A stretch of DNA of 64,000 bases from Candidatus Nitrosopumilus sp. GTDB taxonomy: Archaea > Thermoproteota > Nitrososphaeria > Nitrososphaerales > Nitrosopumilaceae. The position numbers were made by a program, and so were the translations under genes. Shown in pieces: positions 41,146-50,743 of this stretch; positions within the stretch are counted from its first letter, which is position 1, and every line of letters begins with the position of its first letter. The notes below the pieces were generated by a model, which saw nothing but the letters and a program-made list of their open reading frames with translations, made no database searches and was not told where the DNA came from. The stretch spans positions 1 through 64,000 of the forward strand of contig JAOLZN010000002.1 of assembly GCA_028343855.1 (NCBI GenBank), in the 5' to 3' direction.

Positions 41146-42168
41146 TTAAGCAATCTTAATTGAGTTTACTGAAACTCCTTTTTTAGAAATTACTTGACCT
41201 ATTTGCTGGCTTTTGATCTTATGTTTTTTAAATATTGATTCAATTTTACTGACTTGATCTTTTGGTGCCATTATGCAGAATCCCACTCCCATGTTGAAAG
41301 TTTTGTACATTTCTTCTGGTTTAACTCCTTGTTCTTCTACTAATCCCATTATTGGAGGTATTTTTGGAAGCGAATCTATTTCATAACCTATGTTTTTGAG
41401 GCGTAATAGTTTGGTAAATGATCCTCCTGTAATGTGGGCTAGTCCATTTATCTTACATTTTTGATTAATCTCAAGAACTGGATTTGTATATATTTCTGTA
41501 GGTTTTAGTAATGCATCTCCAATCGTTCCAACTCCTTTCACTTTGTCTTTAACTGAATATTTTGTCAGCAAAGCTTTTCTTGCAAGTGAATATCCGTTTG
41601 AATGAATTCCTGAACTACTTACACCAATAATTACATCACCTGTTTTTATTTTATTTCCTAAGATGATGTCTTTTTTTTCTACTAATCCTACTACCATTCC
41701 AGCTAAATCAAATGCAAATCCTTTTCCTTCTATTACGTCTGGCATGATTGCAGTTTCTCCACCCACAATTGGCATCAAAGATTTTTTTGCTCCTTTTACT
41801 AATCCTTCTACAATTTTTTTAAATATTGGTACATCGTTTTTATTTGCTGCAATATAATCTACAAATGATATTGGTGTTGCGCCAATACAAATTATATCAT
41901 TTACATTCATTGCAACACAATCAATTCCTATTGTGTTATATTTTTTCATCATGTTTGCAATTACAACTTTAGTTCCTACTCCGTCAGTATGTGTTGCCAA
42001 CATTTTTCCTCCTGGAATTTCTACAATTCCTGCATAATGTCCAAACCCATGAGCTATCTTTGCTTTTTTCTGAAGTTTATGAGTTGATGTAATTAATTTT
42101 CCAATGGCTTTTTGACTTTGCTTGATTTTTGAAATGTCTACTCCTGCTTTTTTGTAAGTTAAAGCCAT
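41146..42168 (-). CDS. purM: Phosphoribosylformylglycinamidine cyclo-ligase
   Basis: PurM closes the imidazole ring to give AIR in de novo purine synthesis; AIR is also the precursor for ThiC. The start MALTYKKAGVDISK has the YxxAGVD motif. Others are THTDGVGTKVVIAN, the NDIICIGATPISFVDYIA block, GGETAIMPD and SSSGIHSNGYSL. The protein is 340 residues and normal. It is alone, with 48 bp to the PAC2 gene upstream and a 74-bp AT-rich gap downstream. Confidence 0.97.
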   Translation of the reverse strand: MALTYKKAGVDISKIKQSQKAIGKLITSTHKLQKKAKIAHGFGHYAGIVEIPGGKMLATHTDGVGTKVVIANMMKKYNTIGIDCVAMNVNDIICIGATPISFVDYIAANKNDVPIFKKIVEGLVKGAKKSLMPIVGGETAIMPDVIEGKGFAFDLAGMVVGLVEKKDIILGNKIKTGDVIIGVSSSGIHSNGYSLARKALLTKYSVKDKVKGVGTIGDALLKPTEIYTNPVLEINQKCKINGLAHITGGSFTKLLRLKNIGYEIDSLPKIPPIMGLVEEQGVKPEEMYKTFNMGVGFCIMAPKDQVSKIESIFKKHKIKSQQIGQVISKKGVSVNSIKIA

Positions 42169-42216
42169 AGTTTGTTCCGCATTTATTATGAATAAAAGAA
42201 TTTGCCTATAGTTCGA

Positions 42217-42951
42217 TCACATATACATTCCAGATATTTCTTCTCTATGCTCTACATATTTCTGAGATAATTCGCTGAATTCTGAATGAATTCTTTCTTT
42301 TTCTTTTTGAAGTTCTGTTGTGTCTATCTCCATTTCATAAAACCTGTTTAATGCTTCAATTAATGTTGCAGCTGCGCCTGAATCTGGCTCTATTTTGTTG
42401 GCTTTTGCCAATAGTGTTAAACCTTGGATTTCTCTTACTAGACATTCATTTAGTATGCCTCCTGGAATTCCTGTGATGAATCCTTGAGGAATTAAACTGA
42501 TATCCTTGTCTGCCATTGTTCTGACTAAATCTTCTTCTGCTGCACAATATGCTTTATCATCGTGTTCTGTACTTGCAACTCCATCTAAAATCACTATTTC
42601 TTTTGATCCATTATTTTCTGCCCAATCTAGAATTGATGATACCAGTGAATACAACCCTTCCATTCTTAATGTAATTTCACAAATTATGGCGCATACTGTC
42701 CCTTCTGAATTTGCATAAAATCTAAATGGATGACGTAGTCTTCCTCTCATGAAAACTGTTGATGGTGGAAGATATTTTGATCTCATCACTGCAATTTCTG
42801 TCATTTTTAATTCTGTGATTATGTGATTAATTGCTAATGGACCTACAAGTCCTGCACCTACAAATCCTGCAAAAATTATTGGACTTTTTAATTCTGTTTT
42901 CTTAATTGTAAATATTTCAGCTTCTGGGAATCCTTTTTGCACAGTTTGCAT
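42217..42951 (-). CDS. PAC2-family (proteasome assembly chaperone-like) protein
   Basis: A 244-residue protein of the archaeal PAC2/ATP-grasp-like (DUF75) family. The N-terminal block PIIFAGFVGAGLVGPLAINHII and the LDWAENNGSKEIVILDGVAS segment are diagnostic. The C-terminal TELQKEKERIHSEFSELSQKY looks helical and coiled-coil-like. Homologues (PbaA/PbaB-type) act as chaperones for the proteasome or related complexes. It is 12 bp downstream of the winged-helix regulator and so forms an operon with it. Confidence 0.88.
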   Translation of the reverse strand: MQTVQKGFPEAEIFTIKKTELKSPIIFAGFVGAGLVGPLAINHIITELKMTEIAVMRSKYLPPSTVFMRGRLRHPFRFYANSEGTVCAIICEITLRMEGLYSLVSSILDWAENNGSKEIVILDGVASTEHDDKAYCAAEEDLVRTMADKDISLIPQGFITGIPGGILNECLVREIQGLTLLAKANKIEPDSGAAATLIEALNRFYEMEIDTTELQKEKERIHSEFSELSQKYVEHREEISGMYM

Positions 42952-42963
42952 CTAATGCTCTGT

Positions 42964-43308
42964 CTAATTACTTTTTTGCATAAATAGATTTAACATTAGT
43001 CTTCCCTTATCTGTAATTGTGTAAATTACATTTGGACCCACTGCTTCTTTTTCAATGAAGTTATAGTCCACACAAAGATGTAGGTAATTCAAAAATGATT
43101 TTTTCATTCTAATTTTTGATTTAGAATATAGATGTGAAAATGTCATTGGATTTCCTTTTAGTTGATATAACAACTTTAACAAAGATAACGTGCTGAAATC
43201 TCTGGTTCTTGCTTTTACTGCGTCTAGAATTTGCTCTTCTCTTTTTATGATGAAGTCTTCAAATTGATCTGCCACTTCTAGTGGGACATAAGTTAGTCTT
43301 GCTTTCAT
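42964..43308 (-). CDS. Winged-helix transcriptional regulator
   Basis: A 114-residue winged-helix protein: the helical N-terminal part with an Arg/Lys-rich stretch (IIKREEQILDAVKARTRD), then FSTLSLLKLLYQLKGNPMTFSHLYSKSKIRMKKSFLNYLHLCVDYNFIE, a typical HTH plus recognition helix, and the wing NVIYTITDKGRLMLNLF. It is likely a DNA-binding regulator of the archaeal PadR/ArsR-like class. A palindrome overlaps its own promoter (43315-43333), which suggests autoregulation. The PAC2 gene is 12 bp downstream and may be under the same control. Confidence 0.8.
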   Translation of the reverse strand: MKARLTYVPLEVADQFEDFIIKREEQILDAVKARTRDFSTLSLLKLLYQLKGNPMTFSHLYSKSKIRMKKSFLNYLHLCVDYNFIEKEAVGPNVIYTITDKGRLMLNLFMQKSN

Positions 43309-43314
43309 TATACT

Positions 43315-43333
43315 GTATGGTACGGTACATTAC
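43315..43333. promoter_or_regulatory. Candidate operator of the winged-helix gene
   Basis: GTATGGTACGGTACATTAC is a 19-bp imperfect palindrome (GTA-2-GTAC-G-GTAC-2-TAC), ending 7 bp before the ATG of the winged-helix gene. It falls between the expected TATA region and the start codon, the right place for an archaeal repressor. The two dinucleotide spacers are not symmetrical. Confidence 0.45.
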
Positions 43334-43535
43334 CTTATTAGTCTTTGACTTGTTTATTTTTGATCCATCTGAGTAGTTTTTTTACACCTACTTTTGTTAT
43401 TTTTTAGATTTTACACTGTATAATTGAGGCTAAATTTTCAAAATTGTTTATTTTTTTGAACTTAACTTGAATTGGTACATTTGTAAAAATATAGTGAATC
43501 ATCTCCTTTAAACAACCAATATCTGACATTTTGTT

Positions 43536-44471
43536 GTGGAAGTCATACTAAGCTCTGTATTACTGATCATTGGTTTGCTAATGTTATGTTTTGGTGGAAA
43601 TTGGTTAGTTAACGGTGGTGTGGGAATTGCTAAAAAATTTCGTATTAGTAATCTTGTAATTGGTATGACTATTGTTGCATATGGAACATCTACTCCTGAA
43701 CTTGCTGCAAGCATTGCAGCTGCAGGAGATCATAGTGCAATAATTTTAGGAAATATTGTTGGAAGTAATATTGCAAATGTTGGAATGGTCATTGGTGTTG
43801 CCGCAATTCTTGTTCCACTTGCAATTCAAAAATCTGTATTACGAAAAGAAATACCTATAATGTTGGGTGTTTCTATGTTACTTGTTTTACTTTCTATAGA
43901 TGGTGAAATTTCTCAATATGATGGTGCTTTACTTCTTGTCGGATTGGGTGTGTTTGCATTTTACACATTTAGGGATGCATTGAAACAACGAATAAAAACT
44001 GAAAATACTTTTGAAAATACTTCAAACAATATTTATCTAAAATCTTTTGGATTGATTGCAATTGGTATTGTTGTGTTGTATATTGGTGCTATACTTACAG
44101 TTGATAATGCTGTAATAATTGCAACCGAATTTGGTTTATCTGAAAAAATTATTGGATTGACTGTAATTGCAATTGGAACTTCTCTTCCTGAATTAATTAC
44201 TTCAATAATTGCAATACGTAAGGGTCATAGTGAAATTGGAATTGGCAATATTATTGGAAGTAATATTTACAATATATTGATGATAATGGGAGTTGGCGCG
44301 GCCCTTGGAGGAGTTTTGATTACTGCTGATGTTTATGTAGATTATGCTATTATGATTATTTTTAGTCTATCATTACTAATTGGATTAAAAACTAAAATAA
44401 TTAACCGAACTATGGGTATAATTCTGGTTACTGGTTATATTTTGTATCTAGTAACCACATTTTTTAAATAA
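43536..44471 (+). CDS. Ca2+/cation exchanger, CaCA family (YrbG-like)
   Basis: A 311-residue polytopic antiporter with the two inverted alpha repeats of the Na+/Ca2+ exchanger family: GTSTPELAASIAAAGDHSAIILGNIVGSNI and GTSLPELITSIIAIRKGHSEIGIGNIIGSNI patterns, each with the ion-binding Glu and the GNxxGSN signature. About ten TM segments are present. The likely role is Na+- or H+-driven Ca2+ export. The start is GTG at 43536. It converges with the TldE-like gene after 19 bp. Confidence 0.94.
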   Translation: MEVILSSVLLIIGLLMLCFGGNWLVNGGVGIAKKFRISNLVIGMTIVAYGTSTPELAASIAAAGDHSAIILGNIVGSNIANVGMVIGVAAILVPLAIQKSVLRKEIPIMLGVSMLLVLLSIDGEISQYDGALLLVGLGVFAFYTFRDALKQRIKTENTFENTSNNIYLKSFGLIAIGIVVLYIGAILTVDNAVIIATEFGLSEKIIGLTVIAIGTSLPELITSIIAIRKGHSEIGIGNIIGSNIYNILMIMGVGAALGGVLITADVYVDYAIMIIFSLSLLIGLKTKIINRTMGIILVTGYILYLVTTFFK

Positions 44472-44490
44472 TTATGGCTAAATTTCTACT

Positions 44491-45852
44491 TTAAATTGAA
44501 TTAACTGCAATATTTTCAACTTTAATTGATGGGGTAATTGATGGTAGTGAGGCCCATTGCATAACTCTTCTTTGATCGTTACCAATATCTGAAATGTTTT
44601 CCAAAAGATTTGGAAGATTATGTATTATTCTTACTGATTTTCCAGGTCCCACTATTTCGCCATTTTTTATAACTTGTATTCCACTTCTTGCAGTACATGA
44701 GAAATCCCCTTTGATTGGATTTACTGCATATGTATACCATAATCTTCCGATTAACAACCCATGTTTTGTTTCTTTAATCATATCTTCTTGTGATGTGCTG
44801 CCAGATGTAACTATAAGATTATGTGGAGCTGAAATTGGAATTGGTTCTGCACTTCTTCCCATTGGGGATCCCATTCGTATTGCATTACCTGTTGATTGTT
44901 TTTTATTTTCTTTGTAACTGTCATAAATATTTGAAAAAGTATTTTCAAATAATCCATTTTTAATTAATTTTATTTTTTTTGTTTTTGTTCCTTCATCATC
45001 AATTGATTTTGTTCCAACTCCTTCTGGAATGTGTGGATCATCTATTAAATTGAATTCTTCAGTTGAAATTCTTCCTTTAAATTTATTTGAAAAACAACTT
45101 TTTTTTTCTTTAAATGTTTTAAAATTAAAATTTGCTGCTACCACAAATGCTAGTAATTCTCCTACTGAATAAGGATCAAAAATTATAGAATATGTGTCTG
45201 AATTAATTTTTTTTGGATTGATTGAATTTATACACATTTTTTTTGCATCTATTCCAATTTGTTCTGAATAAAATTTTGATAATGTTCTGCCACATGCATG
45301 ACCAATCCCTGAAACTGGTAATTTTCCTTGTTCTGATTCTGCATTAATTATACCTGAAATGTATGTGGATTCATTATTGAAATTAAGCCCACTAGAATTA
45401 TTTAGTTCAAAATTTTCATAGACAATATTTAATGAACCTGTAATTGTGTCTATTTTCTTATTTTCAGATGAATTAATCATACTTTGAGCGATATCCGTTG
45501 CTTTTGTACCTGAAATTAGTTTTAATTTTTCATCAAATGTTCCTTCCAATTCTGTAATTTTTTTCTTATCTGGTAACCCTTTCCAAAATTCTCTAGGTTT
45601 CACTTTTTGGAGGACTTTTGTACCTTTTGTTATTGATTCTGTAATTTTTTCTTTATTTGTTGTTTGTATCGATGCAATTTTTTTTTGATGAATTAATCTT
45701 ATGCCATAATTTTCATCAAAATTTTGTTTAATTTCTACAATCTCTGAATCTGTAATTCTTACTGTTGTAATGTTTTTTTTAATACTAACAATTTCACATT
45801 CATCTATGGATATATTTTTTGCATGTGTTATTGCCTTTTCTAAGGCTGACAA
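44491..45852 (-). CDS. TldE/PmbA-like protein
   Basis: A 453-residue member of the TldD/PmbA family, known from microcin maturation and archaeal peptide proteolysis. The HExxxH metal site found in TldD is not seen, and the PEGVGTKSIDDEGT, GTKTKKIKLIKNGLFENTFS and C-terminal GDFSCTARSGIQVIKNGEIVGPGKS motifs place it with TldE (PmbA), the partner subunit without a metal site. No TldD gene is adjacent, so its partner must lie elsewhere. It starts directly at the end of cofH (no gap), within one operon. Confidence 0.9.
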   Translation of the reverse strand: MSALEKAITHAKNISIDECEIVSIKKNITTVRITDSEIVEIKQNFDENYGIRLIHQKKIASIQTTNKEKITESITKGTKVLQKVKPREFWKGLPDKKKITELEGTFDEKLKLISGTKATDIAQSMINSSENKKIDTITGSLNIVYENFELNNSSGLNFNNESTYISGIINAESEQGKLPVSGIGHACGRTLSKFYSEQIGIDAKKMCINSINPKKINSDTYSIIFDPYSVGELLAFVVAANFNFKTFKEKKSCFSNKFKGRISTEEFNLIDDPHIPEGVGTKSIDDEGTKTKKIKLIKNGLFENTFSNIYDSYKENKKQSTGNAIRMGSPMGRSAEPIPISAPHNLIVTSGSTSQEDMIKETKHGLLIGRLWYTYAVNPIKGDFSCTARSGIQVIKNGEIVGPGKSVRIIHNLPNLLENISDIGNDQRRVMQWASLPSITPSIKVENIAVNSI

Positions 45853-47118
45853 TTATTCTTCTCTGGGGTTTTTATATCTAAATTTATTAATTTTAATTAA
45901 TTCTGCATATGATCCAAATTGTGAATAATCTGTAATTTTATCTAATCCCTCTTCTGTTTCATTTTCTGTTTCAAACTTTTTTAACATTTTATATTGTGTA
46001 TTTCTTTCAGCTGGAATTCTTCCTATCTCTCTTGCCATTCGTCTGATTTCTTTTGGTCTTAATAATTGTCCATATTCTGAACCTGCTGATGTGGATATAC
46101 TTTCATTGATTAAAGTACCTCCAAAATCATTTGCTCCCCACATTAGTAATAGTTGTGACATTTTTTGACCTTCTTTTACCCATGACATCTGAATGTTATC
46201 TATTGAATTATTAAACATGATTCTTGCAATTGCATGTGTAAGTAATACATCATTACCACTTCCTCCTTGTTGTATTCCTTCATGCAATTGATGTTTGTAC
46301 ATTGGTGCTTCTGAATGAACAAAATTTAGTGGAACAAATTCTGTAAATCCTCCTGTCTCTTTTTGAATTTCTCTTAATTTTTCCATGTGTTTGACTCTTT
46401 GTTCAAGTGTTTCTAAATGACCAAACATCATAGTGGATGTTGTATTAATTCCAATTTTATGGGCCCCTTTAATGACTTGTTCCCATTGTTCTACTGTAAT
46501 TCTCCCTGGTGAAATTTTATCTCTTAATTCTTGATCTAATATTTCAGCTGATGTTCCTGGTAATGTATTGACTCCTGCATCTTTCATTCTTTTAAGAAAT
46601 TCTTCAATTGAAATATTTGATCTAGTTGCACCGTATAGTATCTCTTCTGGTGAAAACCCATGAATGTGTATATCTGGAATTTCTTTTTTAATTTCTCTAC
46701 AAATATTTTCATACAAATCTTTTTTCATGTCTGGAGGTAATCCTGCCTGAATACAGACTTCAGTTGCACCTAAATTATGAGCCTCTTTTGCTCTACGTAC
46801 AATTTCATCTGTTGGTAGAAAATATCCTTCTTCTTCTCTGAAATCTCTACTAAATGCACAAAAACCACATTGTTTGATGCAGACATTTGTAAAATTGATA
46901 TTTCTATTTACTACATAAGAAACAACGTTTCCTACCCTCCTTTTTCGTAATTCATCAGCAACTAACCCTACTAGGTGAAAATCAATTCCTTTAGTCTTGT
47001 ATAGAATTAATGCATCTTCAGCTGAAATTTCTTTTTCATCTAATGAATTGTTTAAAATTTCAGACACAATTGGGTCTGCATTTTTAAACAGTGAATCCAT
47101 GTTAATTGTCATCTCCAA
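45853..47118 (-). CDS. cofH: FO synthase subunit 2 (CofH)
   Basis: CofH is a radical SAM enzyme that combines tyrosine with 5-amino-6-ribitylaminouracil in the first half of FO (F420 precursor) synthesis. The cluster motif is NFTNVCIKQCGFCAF (Cys-x3-Cys-x2-Cys), followed by the diagnostic FSRDFREEEGYFL. The HIHGFSPEEI motif and the GFTEFVPLNFVH segment are also typical. Two starts are possible: 47118 or the ATG at 47100. It overlaps cofG by 10 nt. Confidence 0.95.
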   Translation of the reverse strand: MEMTINMDSLFKNADPIVSEILNNSLDEKEISAEDALILYKTKGIDFHLVGLVADELRKRRVGNVVSYVVNRNINFTNVCIKQCGFCAFSRDFREEEGYFLPTDEIVRRAKEAHNLGATEVCIQAGLPPDMKKDLYENICREIKKEIPDIHIHGFSPEEILYGATRSNISIEEFLKRMKDAGVNTLPGTSAEILDQELRDKISPGRITVEQWEQVIKGAHKIGINTTSTMMFGHLETLEQRVKHMEKLREIQKETGGFTEFVPLNFVHSEAPMYKHQLHEGIQQGGSGNDVLLTHAIARIMFNNSIDNIQMSWVKEGQKMSQLLLMWGANDFGGTLINESISTSAGSEYGQLLRPKEIRRMAREIGRIPAERNTQYKMLKKFETENETEEGLDKITDYSQFGSYAELIKINKFRYKNPREE

Positions 47119-48278
47119 TATCCTTCCTTAACGTACCCTTCTTCATTTTGAATCACTGCTATTTTATCCCTTAACTTTTTACTAATAAAAGAAAAGAATT
47201 CTGGATAGATTGGGAATCTACACTTCAAATCAAATCCTGCTTTTTTTGAATTACTTTCAACTTTGTTAATTTCTGGCCATGAAAATTCTGGATTCACAAA
47301 ATCTGGTGTTAATGGTGAAATTCCTCCCCAATCATTGATCCCTACTTGTAAGAAACTTTGATATGATTTTGGAGATAAATTTGGTGGAATTTGAATATTC
47401 ATTTCTGGCATTATGATTCGTGATAATGCTACAATTTTTTTAAAATATTCTTCATTAGCTGATGGAGTATCTTTCATAATTGTGTCTGATTTAGGTTGAA
47501 AATTTTGTAGAATTACTTCTTGAATATTTCCATATTTTTTATGTAGTTCTTTAATTGCCAATATGGAATCTATTATTTCCTCAATTGTTTCTCCAATACC
47601 TACAAGAATTCCTGTAGTCATTGGAATTTTTAATTTACCTGAATTCTCTAAAATTTTTAATCTAGTTTGTGGTTTTTTACTTGCAGCCAAATAATGTGGC
47701 ATTCCTTTTTTTGTTAATCTTTCACTGACATTTTCTAACATTATTCCCATTGATACATTGGTTTTCTTTAATTCCTTCATTTCTTCAAAGTTCAAATTCC
47801 CTGCATTTGTATGTGGAAATAATCCTAATTCTAATGCTATTTCTGATGAATGTACTAAATACTCTGTTGTACTTTTAAATCCATTTTCTTTTAGCCATTC
47901 TTGCGCTTCTGGGTATTTTTTTTCTGGTTGTTCTCCTGTAACAAAAAGTGCTTCTACACATTTGTATTTTTTTGCTAATTCTAGTACTTGATTAATTTGT
48001 TGTTTTGACATAAGAGAAATTTTCTCATCTCCTGGTTCTGCTTTGTATGTGCAGTATGAACAAGTATCCTTACAAAGATTAATTATATTCAAAAATGCTT
48101 TTTTTGAAAATGTAACTGTATTTCCTTTATTCTTAATTCTTAATTCTTGTGCAGTTAAAAAAAGATCATTTGGACTTTGAATTGATTTTTGATAAATTTC
48201 TATAATTTCTTGACGCGTAATTGATTTATTTTCTAATACGTTGTTAAGAATCTCAGATTTTAATATCAAATTAGTCAT
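47109..48278 (-). CDS. cofG: FO synthase subunit 1 (CofG)
   Basis: CofG completes FO synthesis, closing the deazaflavin ring. The radical SAM motif is NLCKDTCSYCTYKAEPG (Cys-x3-Cys-x2-Cys); typical blocks are EALFVTGEQPEKKYPEA, the HTNAGNL motif, and QEVILQNFQPK. The later LQVGINDWGGISPLTPDFVNPE is diagnostic for CofG. At 389 residues it is normal. Its stop overlaps cofH, so cofG-cofH-tldE-like is one operon, and F420 is made by this organism. The HtrA gene is the next on the same strand after a 47-bp gap. Confidence 0.95.
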   Translation of the reverse strand: MTNLILKSEILNNVLENKSITRQEIIEIYQKSIQSPNDLFLTAQELRIKNKGNTVTFSKKAFLNIINLCKDTCSYCTYKAEPGDEKISLMSKQQINQVLELAKKYKCVEALFVTGEQPEKKYPEAQEWLKENGFKSTTEYLVHSSEIALELGLFPHTNAGNLNFEEMKELKKTNVSMGIMLENVSERLTKKGMPHYLAASKKPQTRLKILENSGKLKIPMTTGILVGIGETIEEIIDSILAIKELHKKYGNIQEVILQNFQPKSDTIMKDTPSANEEYFKKIVALSRIIMPEMNIQIPPNLSPKSYQSFLQVGINDWGGISPLTPDFVNPEFSWPEINKVESNSKKAGFDLKCRFPIYPEFFSFISKKLRDKIAVIQNEEGYVKEGYWR

Positions 48279-48325
48279 TAAGAGAATTTTTTAGTAGATG
48301 TATTTATGCTTGTATCTATTTTTTT

Positions 48326-49489
48326 TCAATTTGGTCTTTCTTGAAGGACTATTGTGACATTTGTAGTTCTGCCGTCTCTCAAAATTTCTAAGTTCATTTC
48401 ATCTCCAACTGTTTTAACTCTTTGAAGATGGATCAAAATATCATCTATTTTTCTAACATCCATTCCATCTACTGCCATGATTACATCCCCTCCAATTGAA
48501 TATTCTCTTCCATCAACTTTTACGGTTTTATTTGAACCAATTAATCCTGCATCTGATGCTGGACTGTTTTCCACTACTGTGATGATTAGAAATCCTAATG
48601 CATCATTCAATCCTAATACTTTGGCCATATCTGGATCAATATCTCTGCCTGAAATTCCAATCCATGGATGTTTGTATTCTCCTTCACTGATCAACGTTGG
48701 AACAATTTTTGCAACTGTTTGCGATGGGATAGCAAATCCTACTCCTGTAAATTCTCCTGTCCTGGATTGAATTGCTGTATTAATTCCTACAATATCTCCT
48801 CTCATGTTTAATAATGGTCCACCTGAATTTCCTGGATTAATTGCTGCATCTGTTTGAATTACATCTGGAATAGAATATCCAGAACCTGATGGTAGTAATC
48901 TTCCCATTTGACTTATTATTCCTGATGTCATAGAGCCTGATAATCCAAATGGATTACCTATTGCTGTAATTGGTTCACCGACTTGTAGGTTAGATGAATC
49001 TCCAAGCGATAATGGTTTTAATAATTTTAAATCCGCATTAACTTTAATCACTCCTATGTCTGTATATTCATCAATTCCAATTATTTCTGCATTATATGAT
49101 CTTCCATCTAAAAATGTGACAATTGTTTTTGTTGAATCCTCTATTACATGTGCATTCGTAATTATATGCCCTTTTTTATCAAACACAAACCCTGATCCAA
49201 CACCTCCTATTTCATCACCTGTTTGATTTCTTTGGGTGTTTACTCTGACAACTCCTGGTTCTGATTTTTCAAAAATATCAATTAATGATAGTGTTTTTGA
49301 TTCTTCTAAAATTAAATTGTTAATTGTATCTATTTGATTTTGAACTTGAATTTCATTTTCATTAATTTGATTTTGCATTTGTTTTGTAGTTTCATCTGTT
49401 CCCATTGGAATTATGAATAGTGCTGAAAATATGATAAATACACTAACACTGCCTACTGTAATTCCTACAAATATTCCTGATTTGTCCAT
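48326..49489 (-). CDS. Membrane-anchored HtrA/Deg serine protease
   Basis: A 387-residue trypsin-like protease with a PDZ domain, anchored by an N-terminal TM helix (about residues 7-29) and facing the outside. The catalytic triad is His114 (TNAHVIED), Asp144 (YTDIGVIKV) and Ser222 (GNSGGPL). One PDZ domain follows (about 285-385). A linker with heptad features (about 35-65) lies between the TM helix and the protease, possibly for oligomer formation. The family degrades or refolds damaged extracytoplasmic proteins. It is a single gene, 43 bp from the glycosyltransferase gene upstream. Confidence 0.94.
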   Translation of the reverse strand: MDKSGIFVGITVGSVSVFIIFSALFIIPMGTDETTKQMQNQINENEIQVQNQIDTINNLILEESKTLSLIDIFEKSEPGVVRVNTQRNQTGDEIGGVGSGFVFDKKGHIITNAHVIEDSTKTIVTFLDGRSYNAEIIGIDEYTDIGVIKVNADLKLLKPLSLGDSSNLQVGEPITAIGNPFGLSGSMTSGIISQMGRLLPSGSGYSIPDVIQTDAAINPGNSGGPLLNMRGDIVGINTAIQSRTGEFTGVGFAIPSQTVAKIVPTLISEGEYKHPWIGISGRDIDPDMAKVLGLNDALGFLIITVVENSPASDAGLIGSNKTVKVDGREYSIGGDVIMAVDGMDVRKIDDILIHLQRVKTVGDEMNLEILRDGRTTNVTIVLQERPN

Positions 49490-49532
49490 GAAACCATTTT
49501 CAGTTCATTTGTATGTAAAAGTATTCTTTTTT

Positions 49533-50741
49533 TCATATGCTGAGAGAACTTTGGGTATGATCCTTCATTGAATAACTTCTACCCCTCCATGAAACTGATG
49601 ATGCTCCCTTTGCTTGAATTAGTCCTGTGAGAAATCCTAGTGTGACTACTAATCCGCCCAGTGGAGCAAATAATGCATGAATTAATCTTAATTTTAAACC
49701 CATTTTGACTTCGATTACTGCCCCCGTGTAAATTAGAATGGATGCTACTGCTGCTGAATAATAGAGTAATTTTGTTGACATTGATTCAATTGGTATGAAA
49801 TTTGTAATTGCAAATACTGGAAATGGAATAAATAATAAAAATAAAACTGCAAGAAAACTTCCGATTGCAATTTTTTCACTTTGTAAATAGAGTGGAATCA
49901 TTAGTCTCTTTAATGCTTGCCAAAGTGTTTTAGAATCTCTTGCCCAAACTGCATCTATCAGATCATCTCCTCTTACTATTCTCATCTTATAGCCTGATTC
50001 TTTTACTTTTTTCCCAAGTGCACCGTCTTCTACAATTTCATGTTTAACCCCTTCATGCATTCCAACTTCTTCATATGTTTTTTTTGTAATAATAAAAAAA
50101 CTTCCAAAAAAATATGCTGCTTTTTTCTTTGGATTGTTAACATTGATTGCAGAAAATCTCGTATGCAAAAATGTTGATATCATTGGCAGTGATACCTTAG
50201 TCAAGAAATCAAATGTTAGTAATCTTGGAATTGCAGATAGTGCATCTAATTGTAAACTTAGTAAATGTGAAACTGCTAATGATATAACTTGGTTTGAATG
50301 CTTTGTATCTGCATCTGTAAAAAGTAAAAGTTCTCCTTTTGCAATCTTGTATCCTTCCATACATGCCCAATTTTTACCCATCCATCCTTCTGGTTTTGAA
50401 TTTGCTGAAACATGAATAATTTTAGAATTTTTTTTTGCATACTTGGAAATTATTTCCCCTGTCGAGTCTTCTGATGAATCATCAATTACTACAATTTCAT
50501 AATTTTCATAATCTTGTTCAATTAATGAATCCAAACACTTTTCAAGATATTTTTCTTCATTTCTTGCTGGAAGTATTATTGAAACTTTTGGTGTTAAATT
50601 ATTTGTATTTTCAAATTTATCTAAATACGGTGTTTTTGTGAATGACTCAATCATTGATTTAATAAGATATATCCATGCGCCCACAATTCCAATCAATATT
50701 GCTACAACGATGTACGTGATTATCTCAATTAATAATTCCAA
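49533..50741 (-). CDS. Membrane-bound family 2 glycosyltransferase
   Basis: A 402-residue GT-A type transferase with an N-terminal TM helix (about 7-30), the catalytic domain VSIILPARNEEKYLEKCLDSL, VIDDSSEDST (donor-binding Asp pair near residue 86) and TDADTKHS (DxD near 142), and a long C-terminal membrane part of about three helices (about 295-385). There is no cellulose-synthase QxxRW motif. It resembles HpnB-type and carotenoid/glycolipid glycosyltransferases. The acceptor would be a membrane lipid or lipid-linked glycan. It lies 2 bp from the SRPBCC gene, so the two are cotranscribed. Confidence 0.9.
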   Translation of the reverse strand: MELLIEIITYIVVAILIGIVGAWIYLIKSMIESFTKTPYLDKFENTNNLTPKVSIILPARNEEKYLEKCLDSLIEQDYENYEIVVIDDSSEDSTGEIISKYAKKNSKIIHVSANSKPEGWMGKNWACMEGYKIAKGELLLFTDADTKHSNQVISLAVSHLLSLQLDALSAIPRLLTFDFLTKVSLPMISTFLHTRFSAINVNNPKKKAAYFFGSFFIITKKTYEEVGMHEGVKHEIVEDGALGKKVKESGYKMRIVRGDDLIDAVWARDSKTLWQALKRLMIPLYLQSEKIAIGSFLAVLFLLFIPFPVFAITNFIPIESMSTKLLYYSAAVASILIYTGAVIEVKMGLKLRLIHALFAPLGGLVVTLGFLTGLIQAKGASSVSWRGRSYSMKDHTQSSLSI

Positions 50742-50743
50742 TT

